Source of the DNA: Rhodovarius lipocyclicus
Lineage (GTDB): Bacteria > Pseudomonadota > Alphaproteobacteria > Acetobacterales > Acetobacteraceae
Assembly: GCF_009900765.1 (NCBI RefSeq)
Contig: NZ_JAAABL010000011.1
Location: 1 to 64,000, forward strand
DNA length: 64,000 bases
Reading direction: 5' to 3'
Shown piece by piece: positions 26,948 through 35,983 of this stretch. The notes beneath the pieces were generated by a model. The model saw only the letters and a program-made list of their open reading frames with translations. It did not search any database and had not been told where the DNA came from. The position numbers and the translations under genes were made by a program. How positions within the stretch are numbered: the stretch's first letter is position 1; each line of letters begins with the position of its first letter.

Positions 26948-29065
26948 ATGGCCACCACGACCATTGCCAATGGCATCACGCGGACGACGCGCCTCGATGT
27001 CTCGGGCACCGATATCCTGACCATCGACAATGGCGGCACCTTCAGCGTTTCAGGCAATGCGCAGACCGTCCGCTTCAACGGCGCGACCAGCAATGCGCAG
27101 ATCACCAATTCCGGCACGCTGGCCAACACGGCCTCCGGCGGGCGGGCGATCCGGGTGGAGACCTCGGTCGGCACCACCAATTTCAACGCCACTATCACCA
27201 ACACCGCCACCGGCACCATCTCCGCCAATGACGATGCCATCCAGGTGCAGGCCAGCACCTTCACCGGCACCGCCACGCTGGCCGTCAACAATGCGGGCCT
27301 CATCACCTCCGCCACCGGGCAGGGGCTGGATTTGGCCGGCGCGCTCGGCACCTTCGTGTCCACCGTCACGAGCACGGGCACCATCAATGCCCTGACCAAT
27401 GACGCGGTGCGCATTTTCCATGGCGACCTGACCAACACCGGGGGCGCGGTGAATGGCGGTTCGGCCGCTGGCTACACGGTCAGCGCCGACGGCATCCAGT
27501 ACGAGGACAACGGCACCGGCACCGTCACCAACCAGTCCGGCGGCACCATCACCGGCGACCGGCACGGCGTGAATGCCGGGGTGGGCACCAGCATCACCGT
27601 CGTCAACGGCGTGGGCTCCAGCATCACGGGCAACAATGGCTCCGGCGTGGGGGTGGACGGTTCGGCCACCGTCACCAACTACGGCACCATTACCGGCGCG
27701 TTCAGCAACAGCGCAGGGTCGGACATCAACGGCTCCACCGTGGGGGCCGCCAGCGGCGGCGGGCCGGACGGCATCAATGACGGCGACGGCGACGGCGTGG
27801 ATGTCGATTTCCTGCTGACGCTGCACAATTACGGGCTGATCCAGGGCACGGGCGCCGGCGGCACCGGTAGCGACGGCTATGCCAACACCTCCGAAGGTGT
27901 CGCGGCGGGCGGCGGCACCATCCACAACCATGCGGGCGCCACCATCATCGGCCTCGGCCGCGGCATCCTGATCGACGACAGCTCGACCGGCAACGCGCCC
28001 TATGCCACCACCATCACCAATGAGGGCACGATCACCGGCACCCAGGTGCTGGGCATCAAGCTGGTGGGGCTGCAGAACGACACCATCGACAACAGCGGCA
28101 CCATCAGCACCGGCGGCACCCATGCCATCCTGATGGGCGGCGGCGGCGACACGCTGGTGATCCGCAACGGCTCCGTCATCATCGGCCTCAGCGATGGCGG
28201 GGCGGGCACCGACCTGCTGGATTTCAGCCACTGGACCGGCACGGGCGTGACGGTGAACCTGACGGATGGCCTGGCCGCCGGCACCGGCGGCATCGCGGGC
28301 TTCGAGAACGTCACCGGCAGCGCCCAGGCCGACCTGCTGCATGGCAATGGCGCGGCCAACCTGATCGCGGGCGGCGAGGGTGCCGACCAGCTCTATGGCT
28401 GGGATGACGATGACACGCTGAACGGCGGCGCGGGCCAGGACGTGCTGTATGGCGGCGCCGGCAACGACACGCTGGCCGGCGGTACCGGCGACGATGTCTA
28501 TCTGATCGAGGATGTGGGCGACATCATCCAGGAAAACGCGGGCGAGGGCACCGATACCGCCTTCGTTGTGGTCAGCGGCTTCACCCTGTCGGCCAATGTC
28601 GAGTACGCCTATCTCGCGGGCTCGGCCGCCGCGCTGACGGCGGGCGCCACGGGGGCGAACCTGGTGGCCAACGCCGCGCTCGGCAGCGTGCTGCAAGGCG
28701 GCGCGGGCAACGACACGCTCTGGAGCCAGGGCGGCAACGACACGCTGAATGGCGGCGCGGGCGATGACATCCTGCGCGGCAGCGGCGGCAACGACCGCTT
28801 CATCGGCGGCACCGGCAACGACCAGATCGTGGGCGGCGGCGGCGCGGACACCTTCGCCTATGACGCCAGCGGCTGGGGCTACGACCAGATCTTCGGCTTC
28901 ACCCGCGCCCAGGGCGACAAGCTGGACTTCACCGGCAGCGGGCTGGGCTTCGCGGACCTGACCATCTACAGCGTGGGCGACGCCACCGTGGTGGCCCATG
29001 GGGCGGACCGGATCGACCTGTATGGCGTGACCGGGTTGGTGGTGGGGGATTTCATCTTCGCCTGA
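26948..29065 (+). CDS. Secreted RTX protein with beta-helix-like repeats
   Basis: A 705-residue extracellular protein with two parts. Residues 1-440 are rich in degenerate repeats ending in NSGTI/NTGTI/NEGTITG, typical of right-handed beta-helix adhesins or surface layers. Residues about 456-515 and 580-640 are RTX nonapeptides (GGAGNDTLAGG, GGAGDDILRGS) that bind calcium. The last 192 residues align along their whole length with the last 193 of the RTX nuclease at 9004, and both end in the same residues (F-I/L-F-A). No signal peptide is present, so type I secretion is expected. AAAGGAA precedes the start. Function is probably adhesion or biofilm matrix; no enzyme domain was seen. Confidence 0.85.
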   Translation: MATTTIANGITRTTRLDVSGTDILTIDNGGTFSVSGNAQTVRFNGATSNAQITNSGTLANTASGGRAIRVETSVGTTNFNATITNTATGTISANDDAIQVQASTFTGTATLAVNNAGLITSATGQGLDLAGALGTFVSTVTSTGTINALTNDAVRIFHGDLTNTGGAVNGGSAAGYTVSADGIQYEDNGTGTVTNQSGGTITGDRHGVNAGVGTSITVVNGVGSSITGNNGSGVGVDGSATVTNYGTITGAFSNSAGSDINGSTVGAASGGGPDGINDGDGDGVDVDFLLTLHNYGLIQGTGAGGTGSDGYANTSEGVAAGGGTIHNHAGATIIGLGRGILIDDSSTGNAPYATTITNEGTITGTQVLGIKLVGLQNDTIDNSGTISTGGTHAILMGGGGDTLVIRNGSVIIGLSDGGAGTDLLDFSHWTGTGVTVNLTDGLAAGTGGIAGFENVTGSAQADLLHGNGAANLIAGGEGADQLYGWDDDDTLNGGAGQDVLYGGAGNDTLAGGTGDDVYLIEDVGDIIQENAGEGTDTAFVVVSGFTLSANVEYAYLAGSAAALTAGATGANLVANAALGSVLQGGAGNDTLWSQGGNDTLNGGAGDDILRGSGGNDRFIGGTGNDQIVGGGGADTFAYDASGWGYDQIFGFTRAQGDKLDFTGSGLGFADLTIYSVGDATVVAHGADRIDLYGVTGLVVGDFIFA

Positions 29066-29074
29066 GGTGGTACC

Positions 29075-29312
29075 AGGGGGCGCCGCCCCCCAGTCCTCCT
29101 TTTGGGACCCCCGCCAGGAGCCGAAAGGCCCCTGGACCCCAGGAGTTTGGTGCTGGTCCTGGGAAGGTATTTCTGATTGATTTTCATAATGAAAATGGCG
29201 CCCTACCTGCCAAGGTAAGGCGCCAATTCATGGGTTTAAAGGGTTGCTACAACCCTTTGCGGGGATGCAAGGGGCGGCGCCCCTTGCTGGGGGCCCGGGG
29301 GCAAAGCCCCCG
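29075..29312. repeat. Modular palindromic intergenic repeat, copy 1
   Basis: Modules in order: GGGGGC hairpin; arm CCAGGAGCCGAAAGGCCCCTGG (about 29115-29137); an internal AT-rich module of 50 bp at 29177-29226 that starts TTGATTTT; a perfect hairpin AAAGGGTTG-CTA-CAACCCTTT (29238-29258); and G-rich hairpins up to the bicupin stop. Related copies lie at 35.8 and 41.9 kb. Confidence 0.8.
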
Positions 29313-29317
29313 CCTTG

Positions 29318-30265
29318 TCACCCCTTGGCGAACACCACCGTCTCCGCCCCGGCTTCACCCACCACATTCCACACCGTGGCGGCCGCCGGGCTGTCGTTGC
29401 GGAACCAATGCGCCTTTCCGGCCGGGGTTTTCAGCAGGTCGCGCGGGCCGAGTTCGGCCTGGAAGCTCTGGCCGTTCTCCTCCCAGCCCACGGTCAGCCG
29501 GCCTTCCAGCACCAGGAAGGCGTCCTCGACCGCGCGGGTGAAGGGTTGCACGCCGGTGCCGGCCGGGATCTCCCACAGCTCCTTGCGGCAGGTGTCGTTC
29601 TCCACCCCGCCGGGCCCGACATAGACCTGGCGGGAGAAGCCAGCCGGGTCCTGGATGCGGGGCTGTTCGTGGTGGCGGATGACGTGGCGGGCCATCAGCG
29701 GCTGCAGCGGGTGGCTGCCCGCGGGGTCCAGGGCCAGGGTCTTGCCCGGGGCGGCGCCGAAGCTGCGCGCCAGCGCCGGGTCGGTGCCGAGCTTGGGGTG
29801 GTAGAGGTAGCGCGGCGGCAGCGGCTTGCCGACATCGACGGAGATGGACATCAGTACCGGCTCGATCCCGTCATTGCGGAAGCCGTGGCCGATATCCTTG
29901 GCGTTCAGGATCATGTCCTTGGGGCCGAGGCGCACTTCCACCACCTCGCCCTCCTGCTCCCAGCCCACGGTCAGCACACCGTCGATGATGAGGAAGCTCT
30001 CCTCAATCTCATGCGCGTGGCAGGCGGCGTAGTTCCCGACCGGCTTGTGGATCAGGCTGAGGGTGAAGTGGTCGGGCGGCAGGGTGCCGGGTTCGCCCAC
30101 CTTCGGGCTGCCGCCGGCGCCGATATAGCGCATCTGGGCGCGGGCCAGGTCGGGGTAGCCGCGGTTGGACGGGAAGGCATCCCAGTCGAACTGCTTGGAG
30201 ATGTGGCGGACCACATGGCGGCGGAATTCGGCCTCGGTGGCCGAAAGGGGGGCGATGGCGTTCAT
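29318..30265 (-). CDS. Bicupin protein
   Basis: A 315-residue cytoplasmic protein with two cupin barrels. The first has HAHEIEESFLIIDGVLTVGW and GPKDMILNAKDIGHGFRN (about residues 85-140). The second has VEDAFLVLEGRLTVGWEENG and GPRDLLKTPAGKAHWFRND (about 245-295). Both follow the cupin 1 and 2 patterns; a full 3-His metal site is clearer in the first barrel. The family includes dioxygenases and isomerases acting on small acids or aromatics, and no reaction can be fixed. The start at 30265 was chosen at MNAIAPLSATEAEF. It is divergent from an IclR gene 72 bp away, which suggests regulated catabolism. Confidence 0.82.
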   Translation of the reverse strand: MNAIAPLSATEAEFRRHVVRHISKQFDWDAFPSNRGYPDLARAQMRYIGAGGSPKVGEPGTLPPDHFTLSLIHKPVGNYAACHAHEIEESFLIIDGVLTVGWEQEGEVVEVRLGPKDMILNAKDIGHGFRNDGIEPVLMSISVDVGKPLPPRYLYHPKLGTDPALARSFGAAPGKTLALDPAGSHPLQPLMARHVIRHHEQPRIQDPAGFSRQVYVGPGGVENDTCRKELWEIPAGTGVQPFTRAVEDAFLVLEGRLTVGWEENGQSFQAELGPRDLLKTPAGKAHWFRNDSPAAATVWNVVGEAGAETVVFAKG

Positions 30266-30337
30266 CGGCGCGTATCCTCGGTAACGGCTGATGGCCCGGC
30301 ATAGCGGGGCCGGGCGCCGCGGCGTATAACTCGTTTT

Positions 30338-31099
30338 ATGGGCAAAACCGACACCGAGCACGACCGCTACCTGGTGCCCGGGCTGGTGCGCGGCCTGGCG
30401 GTGCTGCAGGCCTTCTCCGCCGCGCGCCCGCGCATGGGCCTGTCGGAGCTGGCGGCGGCGTTGGGCACCACGCGATCGGCCATGTTCCGCATCGCCTACA
30501 CGCTGACGGAGCTGGGCTTCCTGCTGCAGGATGGCCGCACGCGGGCCTATTCCCTGGGCCCCGCGGTGCTGAAGCTGGGCTATGGCTACCTGGCCGCGCG
30601 GGACGTGCTGGAACTGGCGCTGCCGGTGCTGGAGCGCCTGCGCGACGCCACCGGCTGGTCCGCGCATCTGGCGGTGCGGGAGGGCAGGGAGGTCGTCTAT
30701 CTGCTGCGCGTGCCCACGCGGCGGGGGCTGGCCAGCATCGTGCATGTCGGCAGCCGGCTGCCGGCGCATGCCACCTCCATGGGCCGGGTGCTGCTGGCAG
30801 GGCTGGAGGCAGGCGACCTCGCCGCCCTGTACCGGGACGACCCGCCCCCGCGCGCCAGCCTGGCCACCCTGCAACGCCGCGCGCGCGCCGACGCGGCGGC
30901 GGGCCATGTGCTGCACCGGGGCGAGTTCGAGCACGGGCTGGCCAGCATCGCGGCCCCTGTGCGCGATGTCTCGGGCCAGGTGGTGGCGGCGATCAACCTC
31001 TCGGCGCCGGAGCCGCCGGGCTTCGACGCGAAGCCGCTGGTGGCGCGGCTGGCGGCGGCGGCGGACGAGATCTCCCGCGCCGCCGGATGGACGGGGTAG
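30338..31099 (+). CDS. IclR-family transcriptional regulator
   Basis: A 253-residue regulator. An N-terminal winged helix (about 12-75: LVRGLAVLQAFSAARPRMGL, then SELAAALGTTRSAMFRIAYTL) is followed by the IclR effector domain (GWSAHLAVREGREVVYLLRV, then RLPAHATSMGRVLLAGL). It is divergent from the bicupin gene, so that gene is the likely target. The gap contains an inverted repeat GCCCGGC/GCCGGGC (30294-30315) that could be part of an operator. A ModA-like gene follows 45 bp after its stop on the same strand. Confidence 0.93.
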   Translation: MGKTDTEHDRYLVPGLVRGLAVLQAFSAARPRMGLSELAAALGTTRSAMFRIAYTLTELGFLLQDGRTRAYSLGPAVLKLGYGYLAARDVLELALPVLERLRDATGWSAHLAVREGREVVYLLRVPTRRGLASIVHVGSRLPAHATSMGRVLLAGLEAGDLAALYRDDPPPRASLATLQRRARADAAAGHVLHRGEFEHGLASIAAPVRDVSGQVVAAINLSAPEPPGFDAKPLVARLAAAADEISRAAGWTG

Positions 31100-31144
31100 G
31101 GCCCCACCGGCATGCTGCCCCGGGAAAAAACGGGAGAAACGGAC

Positions 31145-31837
31145 ATGACGCTCAGGGTGATGAGCACGCTCGGCATCATGGCGGCGCTGCGGGACCGGAT
31201 CGGCCCGGGCTTCGAGGCCGCCACCGGCCTGCCGCTGGCCCTCAGCTTCGAGCCCACCGCCGTGATCCTGGCCGGCGTGCGCGGCGGGCAGCGCGCCGAT
31301 GTGGTGGTGGCGATGGACAGCGCCGTGGACGCGCTGATCGCGGAGGGCGTGCTGCTGCCCGAAACCCGGGTGGATGTGGCGCGCACGGCGGTCGGCCTGG
31401 CCAAGCCCCCCGGCAGCCCGGCCATCGACATCTCGACGCCCGAGGCCTTCATCCGGGCCCTGCTGGACACGCCGCGCCTCGTGATCTCAGAGGCCGGGGC
31501 GAGCGGTATCTATTTCCGCGAACTCATCGAGCGGCTGGGCGTCCGCGAGGCCATCATGGCCAAGGCCTTGGTGATCCCGAAGGGGCTGACGGCGGAGAAG
31601 CTGCTGACCGGCGAAGCCACCCTGGCCGTGCAGCAGATGAGCGAGCTGATGGCCGTGCCCGGCATCGAGATGGTGGGCGCCTTCCCCGAGCCGCTGGGCA
31701 CCTACGCGCCCTTCGTGGCGGCGGTGTTCGCGGGCTGCGCGCAGCCCGGGGCGGCGCGGGATTTCATCGCCCATCTGCTGGGCGCGGAGGCCCGGGCGGC
31801 CTTCCTGGCCACGGGTGTGGAGCCGGCAGGGGCATAG
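31145..31837 (+). CDS. ModA-like substrate-binding protein without signal peptide
   Basis: A 230-residue protein resembling the molybdate/solute-binding (PBP type 2) domain: MTLRVMSTLGIMAALRDRIGPG, ADVVVAMDSAVDALIAEGVL, RTAVGLAKPPGSPAIDISTPEAF and GASGIYFRELIERLG. Members are usually periplasmic, but no signal sequence is seen: the protein begins directly with the first beta strand. It may act in the cytoplasm, or the start may lie upstream; the next in-frame start at 31112 (MLPREKTGETD) adds no signal either. It is downstream of the IclR gene on the same strand. Confidence 0.78.
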   Translation: MTLRVMSTLGIMAALRDRIGPGFEAATGLPLALSFEPTAVILAGVRGGQRADVVVAMDSAVDALIAEGVLLPETRVDVARTAVGLAKPPGSPAIDISTPEAFIRALLDTPRLVISEAGASGIYFRELIERLGVREAIMAKALVIPKGLTAEKLLTGEATLAVQQMSELMAVPGIEMVGAFPEPLGTYAPFVAAVFAGCAQPGAARDFIAHLLGAEARAAFLATGVEPAGA

Positions 31838-31846
31838 TTCCGCCCC

Positions 31847-31862
31847 TCACCCGATCGGGTGA
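31847..31862. promoter_or_regulatory. 16-bp palindrome upstream of the papain-like gene
   Basis: TCACCCGATCGGGTGA is a perfect palindrome 59 bp before the start of the next gene and 9 bp after the ModA-like stop. It could be an operator or a short terminator stem. Confidence 0.4.
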
Positions 31863-31921
31863 TGCATCCGGGGGCCGCGATGGCCTAGCTTCCGCCCAAG
31901 CCGTTGCCGGGAGGGATGCCG

Positions 31922-32461
31922 ATGAGTGCCCTTGTGACCGTTCCCATGAAGAACATGACGCCGATGGCGCAGGACACCGCCACCACCTGCTGGCTGACCT
32001 GCCTGAAGATGATGTTCGCCTGGAAGGACCGCGACCCCGCCGAGATCCGCCCCGCGCTGGAGGGGGCGGGCATCCTGTGGGAGGACGCCTGCAAGACCGG
32101 CCTCAAGACGCGCGACTACATGAAGGGGGCCAAGGCGCTGGGGCTGCATGCCTGGGGCAGCGGCGGGTCCTGGACGGCCACCAACTTCGCCTCCTTCTGC
32201 ACCATCAGCCCGGTGTGGGTGGCGGGGAAATGGTACGATTATTCCCACAATGTGGTCGTGATCGGCGCCAGCCGGAAGGACATCAAATACATCGACCCCT
32301 GGTGGGAAGGCGTGAAGGAAGCGACCATCGCCACCCGGTTCGAGAAGGACTTCATCAAGGGCAACGGCGCCGACAAGCCGGGCACGGATTTCTACATGGG
32401 CTGGATCGGCGCGGTGATGACCTGGGGCGACGCCGTGCCCTATGGCATCGTGCCCGACTGA
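31922..32461 (+). CDS. Papain-like cysteine protease domain protein (C39/C70-like)
   Basis: A 179-residue protein matching a small papain-like fold. Candidate catalytic residues are Cys23 in QDTATTCWLTC (with Gln17 as the oxyanion residue), His109 in DYSHNVVVIG and Asp125 in IDPWW. The order Q-C-H-D and the spacing fit the AvrRpt2/C70 and C39 groups. No signal peptide is present. Function could be toxin-like or peptide processing. The start at 31922 has GGGAGGG six bases upstream, better placed than the ATG at 31916. It lies alone between a palindrome and the oligopeptide-binding gene. Confidence 0.75.
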   Translation: MSALVTVPMKNMTPMAQDTATTCWLTCLKMMFAWKDRDPAEIRPALEGAGILWEDACKTGLKTRDYMKGAKALGLHAWGSGGSWTATNFASFCTISPVWVAGKWYDYSHNVVVIGASRKDIKYIDPWWEGVKEATIATRFEKDFIKGNGADKPGTDFYMGWIGAVMTWGDAVPYGIVPD

Positions 32462-32478
32462 CCGCGCCCGGCGCCGCC

Positions 32479-32495
32479 TGCCCGCATTGCGGGCA
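32479..32495 (+). terminator. Perfect hairpin after the papain-like gene
   Basis: TGCCCGCA and TGCGGGCA form perfect 8-bp arms around a single T, 18 bp after the stop. No T-run follows; terminator role is tentative. Confidence 0.4.
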
Positions 32496-32597
32496 CTCCC
32501 GGCCTGGGGGCGCCGATCCCGCTTTCCTGTCCTGCTTGTCATCTGCTGCCCCGGGCGCGAGTTTGCGCCGGACGGGCCAGAGCAGAGGAGAAGGCAC

Positions 32598-34190
32598 ATG
32601 CAACGACGCGGCATCATGCAGGCGGCGGGGGCGGGGCTGGCGGCCTCTCTGGCGGGGCCGGCTTCCGTGCGGGCGCAATCGGCCAGCACCCTGCGCTTCA
32701 CCCCGCAGCAGGATGTGGTCACGCTCGACCCCGTCACCACCACCAGCTACGCCACGCGCAACCATGGCTACATGGTGTTCGACACGCTGTACGGGATGGA
32801 CGCGAACTTCCAGCCCACGCCGCAGATGGTTGAGGGCCACACCATCGAGAATGACGGCAAGCTGTGGAATCTGACCCTGCGCCCGGGGCTGAAATTCCAT
32901 GACGGCGAGCCGGTGCTGGCCAAGGATTGCGTGGCCAGCCTGAAGCGCTGGGCCCGGCGCGACCCGTTCGGCGGGCTGCTGATGGCGGCCACCGACGAGC
33001 TCTCGGCCCCCGACGACCGCACCATCCGCTTCCGCCTGAAAGCGCCCTTCCCGCTGCTGCCGATGGCGCTCGGCAAGGCCTCCGTGCCCGTCTGCGCCAT
33101 GATGCCGGAGCGCCTGGCCAACACCGACCCCTTTCGCCAGGTGACCGAACTCATCGGCAGCGGCCCCTTCCGCTACAAGGCGGATGAGCGCGTGCCGGGC
33201 TCCCTGAACGTCTATACGAAGTTCGAGGGCTATGTGCCGCGCCCGAACGGCACGCCCTCCTGGACCGCGGGCCCCAAGGTGGTGAATTTCGACCGCGTGG
33301 AATGGCGGGTGATGCCCGACCCCTCCACCGCCACCAACGCGCTGATCGCGGGTGAGGCGGATTGGCAGGAATATGCCTATCACGACCAGCTGACGCTGCT
33401 GCGCCGGGCGCGCAATGTGCGGGTGGCGACCAACGACCCTACGGGCTTCGTGGGCATGATGCAGGTGAACCACCTGCAGGCGCCCTTCAACAACCCGGCC
33501 ATCCGCCGCGCGCTGTGGGGCGGCATCGACCAGACGGCCACCATGCAGGCGCTCGTCGGCACCAGCGACCCCGGGCTGTTCCATGTGCCGCTGGGCTATT
33601 TCTGCCCGGGCACGCCCATGGCCTCCAATGTGGGGCTCGATGTGCTGACGGGCCCGCGCGACATGGCCAAGGTGAAGCAGGCCGTGATCGACGCCGGCTA
33701 CAAGGGCGAGCCGGTGCTGCTGATGGTGCCTTCCACCTCCGCGGGCCTCGCGGTGATGGGCACGGTGGCGGAGGACACGCTGAAGCAGGCGGGTTTCAAC
33801 GTCGAGGTCTATGCCGTCGAGTTCAACACCATGCTCCAGCGGCGCAACCGCAAGGGCCCTGTCTCCGATGGCGGGTGGAGCGCCTATGTCACCAACTGGG
33901 CGGGCATGGACTGGCTGAACCCGGCCATGCACATCGCGCTGCGCGGCGCGGGTGAGGCCGGCTATGCCGGCTGGGCCACCATCCCACGCCTGGAGGAACT
34001 GCGCACCGCCTGGTTCAGCGCGCCCGACCAGGCCGCTCAGGCCGCCATCTGCCGCGACATGCAGGAGGTGGGGATGCGCGAGGTGCCCTATTACCCGCTG
34101 GGCCAGTATTTGCAGCCCACCGCCTTCCGCAGCAACATCCAGGGCATCCTGCCGGGCTTCGCCACCTTCTGGAACGTGAAGCGCGCCTAG
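32598..34190 (+). CDS. ABC transporter substrate-binding protein, dipeptide/oligopeptide type (SBP_bac_5)
   Basis: A 530-residue periplasmic binding protein of usual length. A twin-arginine-like signal (MQRRGIMQAAGAGLAASLAG) leads to LRFTPQQDVVTLDPVTTTSY and then FDTLYGMDANFQPTPQMVEG. Landmarks of the family are LRPGLKFHDGEPVLAKDCVASLKRW near residue 95 and IGSGPFRYK. GAGGAGAAGG precedes the start. No DppB/C/D/F genes are adjacent. The next gene, 19 bp downstream, is an AbgB-like hydrolase, so it may deliver a peptide-like or aminoacyl substrate to that enzyme. A paralogue lies at 57343-58920. Confidence 0.92.
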   Translation: MQRRGIMQAAGAGLAASLAGPASVRAQSASTLRFTPQQDVVTLDPVTTTSYATRNHGYMVFDTLYGMDANFQPTPQMVEGHTIENDGKLWNLTLRPGLKFHDGEPVLAKDCVASLKRWARRDPFGGLLMAATDELSAPDDRTIRFRLKAPFPLLPMALGKASVPVCAMMPERLANTDPFRQVTELIGSGPFRYKADERVPGSLNVYTKFEGYVPRPNGTPSWTAGPKVVNFDRVEWRVMPDPSTATNALIAGEADWQEYAYHDQLTLLRRARNVRVATNDPTGFVGMMQVNHLQAPFNNPAIRRALWGGIDQTATMQALVGTSDPGLFHVPLGYFCPGTPMASNVGLDVLTGPRDMAKVKQAVIDAGYKGEPVLLMVPSTSAGLAVMGTVAEDTLKQAGFNVEVYAVEFNTMLQRRNRKGPVSDGGWSAYVTNWAGMDWLNPAMHIALRGAGEAGYAGWATIPRLEELRTAWFSAPDQAAQAAICRDMQEVGMREVPYYPLGQYLQPTAFRSNIQGILPGFATFWNVKRA

Positions 34191-34209
34191 GCCTTTGGGG
34201 AAACGACCG

Positions 34210-35814
34210 ATGACTGACACCAACACCGCGCTCCGTGCGACCGCGCTCGACTGGATCGCGGCGAATGAGGCCCGGCTCTCGGCCTTCAACAAGCGCATTT
34301 GGGACCACGCCGAACCCGCCTGGCGCGAATACAAATCCGTCCGCGACTATGTGGAGATCCTGACCGCCGAGGGGTTTTCCGTCGAGGAAGGCTCGGGCGG
34401 CATGCCCACGGCCTTCTGCGCCACCTGGACGCAGGGCAAAGGCCCCGTGCTGGCGGGCTTTTCCGAATACGACGCGGTGCCCGGCAACTCCCAGCAGGTG
34501 GTGCCCTATGAGGCCCCGCGCGAAGGGCTGCATCCCTACACCGCCGGCCATACGGACCCGCATTCGGTGCTCGGCACCGCGTCGCTGACGGCCTTCCTGG
34601 CCGCCAAGGCCGCGATGGAAAAGCATGGCACCCCCGGCACCCTAAAACTGTTCGGCGAGCCCGCCGAGAAGGTCTGCGGCAGCAAGCCCATCCACGCCGC
34701 CAAGGGCTATTTCGACGATCTGGACGCCTGCGTGGTCTGGCACCCCTGGCCGCACAACACCGTCACCGGGGAAACCCATTTCGGCGCCTATTGGTCCGCC
34801 ATCATCACCTTCGAGGCCGACAACCCCGAGGCCTGGATCGACCCCACTTTGATGCCGATCGAGGGTGCCCACGCCAACGCCCGCTGCCCGGGTGCCACCG
34901 ATGCGCTGTGCCTGATGTACACCACCACCAAGTACACCAAGGAGGCGATGTTCCCCCATGCCGGGTCCTGGACTCTGAACGAGTTCATCCTGGGCGATGG
35001 CGGGGCCACCAGCGACAACCTGACGCCGCGCTTCGCGCAGATCCAGTATTCCTGGCGGGCCTCCTCGCTGGGTATCCAGGAGCAGATCTGGAAGGTGCTG
35101 GCGCAGAACGCCAGGCATGTGGCCGGCATCACCGGCTGCAAGGCTTACGTGCGCTGGGTGACCAAGACCCGCGTGGGCCTGCCCAACCAGGCGATGACCG
35201 ACCTGACCTGGAAGAACCTGCAGGCCGTGGGCGCGCCGGCCTATTCCGAGGAAGCGCGCGACTTCGGCCGCGCCATCCAGAAGAACCTGGGCCTGGAGGC
35301 GATGGAGGACCCCTTCATCCCCGAGGTCAGCCGCCTGACCCCGCCCGCGGAATTCGAGGCACGGCTGCGCGCGGGCCTGCCCGCCTGGCAGAAGCACCTC
35401 AGCGCCGACGATTACGTGGAATATTCCTGGCACGCGCCCACGGTGCGGCTGCTGGCCGCGCGCCCCCGGCTGCGCGCGCCGGAGAAGGGCTACTCCTATC
35501 CCAACTGGGCCTACAACGCGCTGGGCGGCCACCCGGCGGTGGTGGACCCGGGCATGTTCGTGGCCGGCAAGACCATGGCGCTGACCCTGCTGGACCTGGC
35601 GAGCCTGCCGGAAGCCCTGGCCCTGGCACAGGCGGAATTCCGCGAGCGCACCGGCGGCGGGGTGGGCGGCAGCCAATGGGTGGGCCCGCTGCTGCCGGCC
35701 GACTTCGACCCGCCGGTGGATCTGCGCTGGCCGGAATACGTGACGACCGTGCGGGGGGAGGAATGGACCTTTCCCACGCCGCATCATGGGACGGGGGCGG
35801 GGGAGCCGATCTGA
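34210..35814 (+). CDS. AbgB-like amidohydrolase (M20 family)
   Basis: A 534-residue cytoplasmic hydrolase like aminobenzoyl-glutamate utilisation protein B. Metal-site and family blocks: VLAGFSEYDAVPGNSQ near residue 85, TAGHTDPHSVLGTASL near 113, LKLFGEPAEKVCGSKPIH near 148, and GGATSDNLTPRFAQIQYSW near 262 in the lid region. The family cleaves p-aminobenzoyl-glutamate or related N-acyl amino acids. The start at 34210 was chosen over a TTG at 34195. Coupling with a peptide-type binding protein suggests a scavenging pathway for amide-linked amino acids. Confidence 0.88.
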   Translation: MTDTNTALRATALDWIAANEARLSAFNKRIWDHAEPAWREYKSVRDYVEILTAEGFSVEEGSGGMPTAFCATWTQGKGPVLAGFSEYDAVPGNSQQVVPYEAPREGLHPYTAGHTDPHSVLGTASLTAFLAAKAAMEKHGTPGTLKLFGEPAEKVCGSKPIHAAKGYFDDLDACVVWHPWPHNTVTGETHFGAYWSAIITFEADNPEAWIDPTLMPIEGAHANARCPGATDALCLMYTTTKYTKEAMFPHAGSWTLNEFILGDGGATSDNLTPRFAQIQYSWRASSLGIQEQIWKVLAQNARHVAGITGCKAYVRWVTKTRVGLPNQAMTDLTWKNLQAVGAPAYSEEARDFGRAIQKNLGLEAMEDPFIPEVSRLTPPAEFEARLRAGLPAWQKHLSADDYVEYSWHAPTVRLLAARPRLRAPEKGYSYPNWAYNALGGHPAVVDPGMFVAGKTMALTLLDLASLPEALALAQAEFRERTGGGVGGSQWVGPLLPADFDPPVDLRWPEYVTTVRGEEWTFPTPHHGTGAGEPI

Positions 35815-35825
35815 GGGGGGCGTCC

Positions 35826-35981
35826 CGTCAGGGGCTCCGCCCCCGACACCCCCGCAAAGGGTTGTAGCAACCTTTTGAACCCATTTATTGGCGCCAAACT
35901 CCTGGGGTCCAGGGGCCTTTCGGCTCCTGGCGGGTTCCAAGGGCAGGGCCCTTGGTGGGGGGGCGGGGGCAACGCCCCCGT
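35826..35981. repeat. Modular palindromic intergenic repeat, copy 2 (internal module missing)
   Basis: Inverted relative to the 29.1-kb copy. Hairpins: AAAGGGTTG-TAG-CAACCTTTT (35856-35876); an imperfect 9+4+9 arm beginning CCAGGGGCC (35909-35930); CCAAGGGC-AGG-GCCCTTGG (35937-35955); CGGGGGC-AAC-GCCCCCG (35964-35980). The junction at GGCGCC (about 35891) directly joins sequences that in the 29.1-kb copy are separated by the internal AT-rich module. Confidence 0.78.
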
Positions 35982-35983
35982 CT

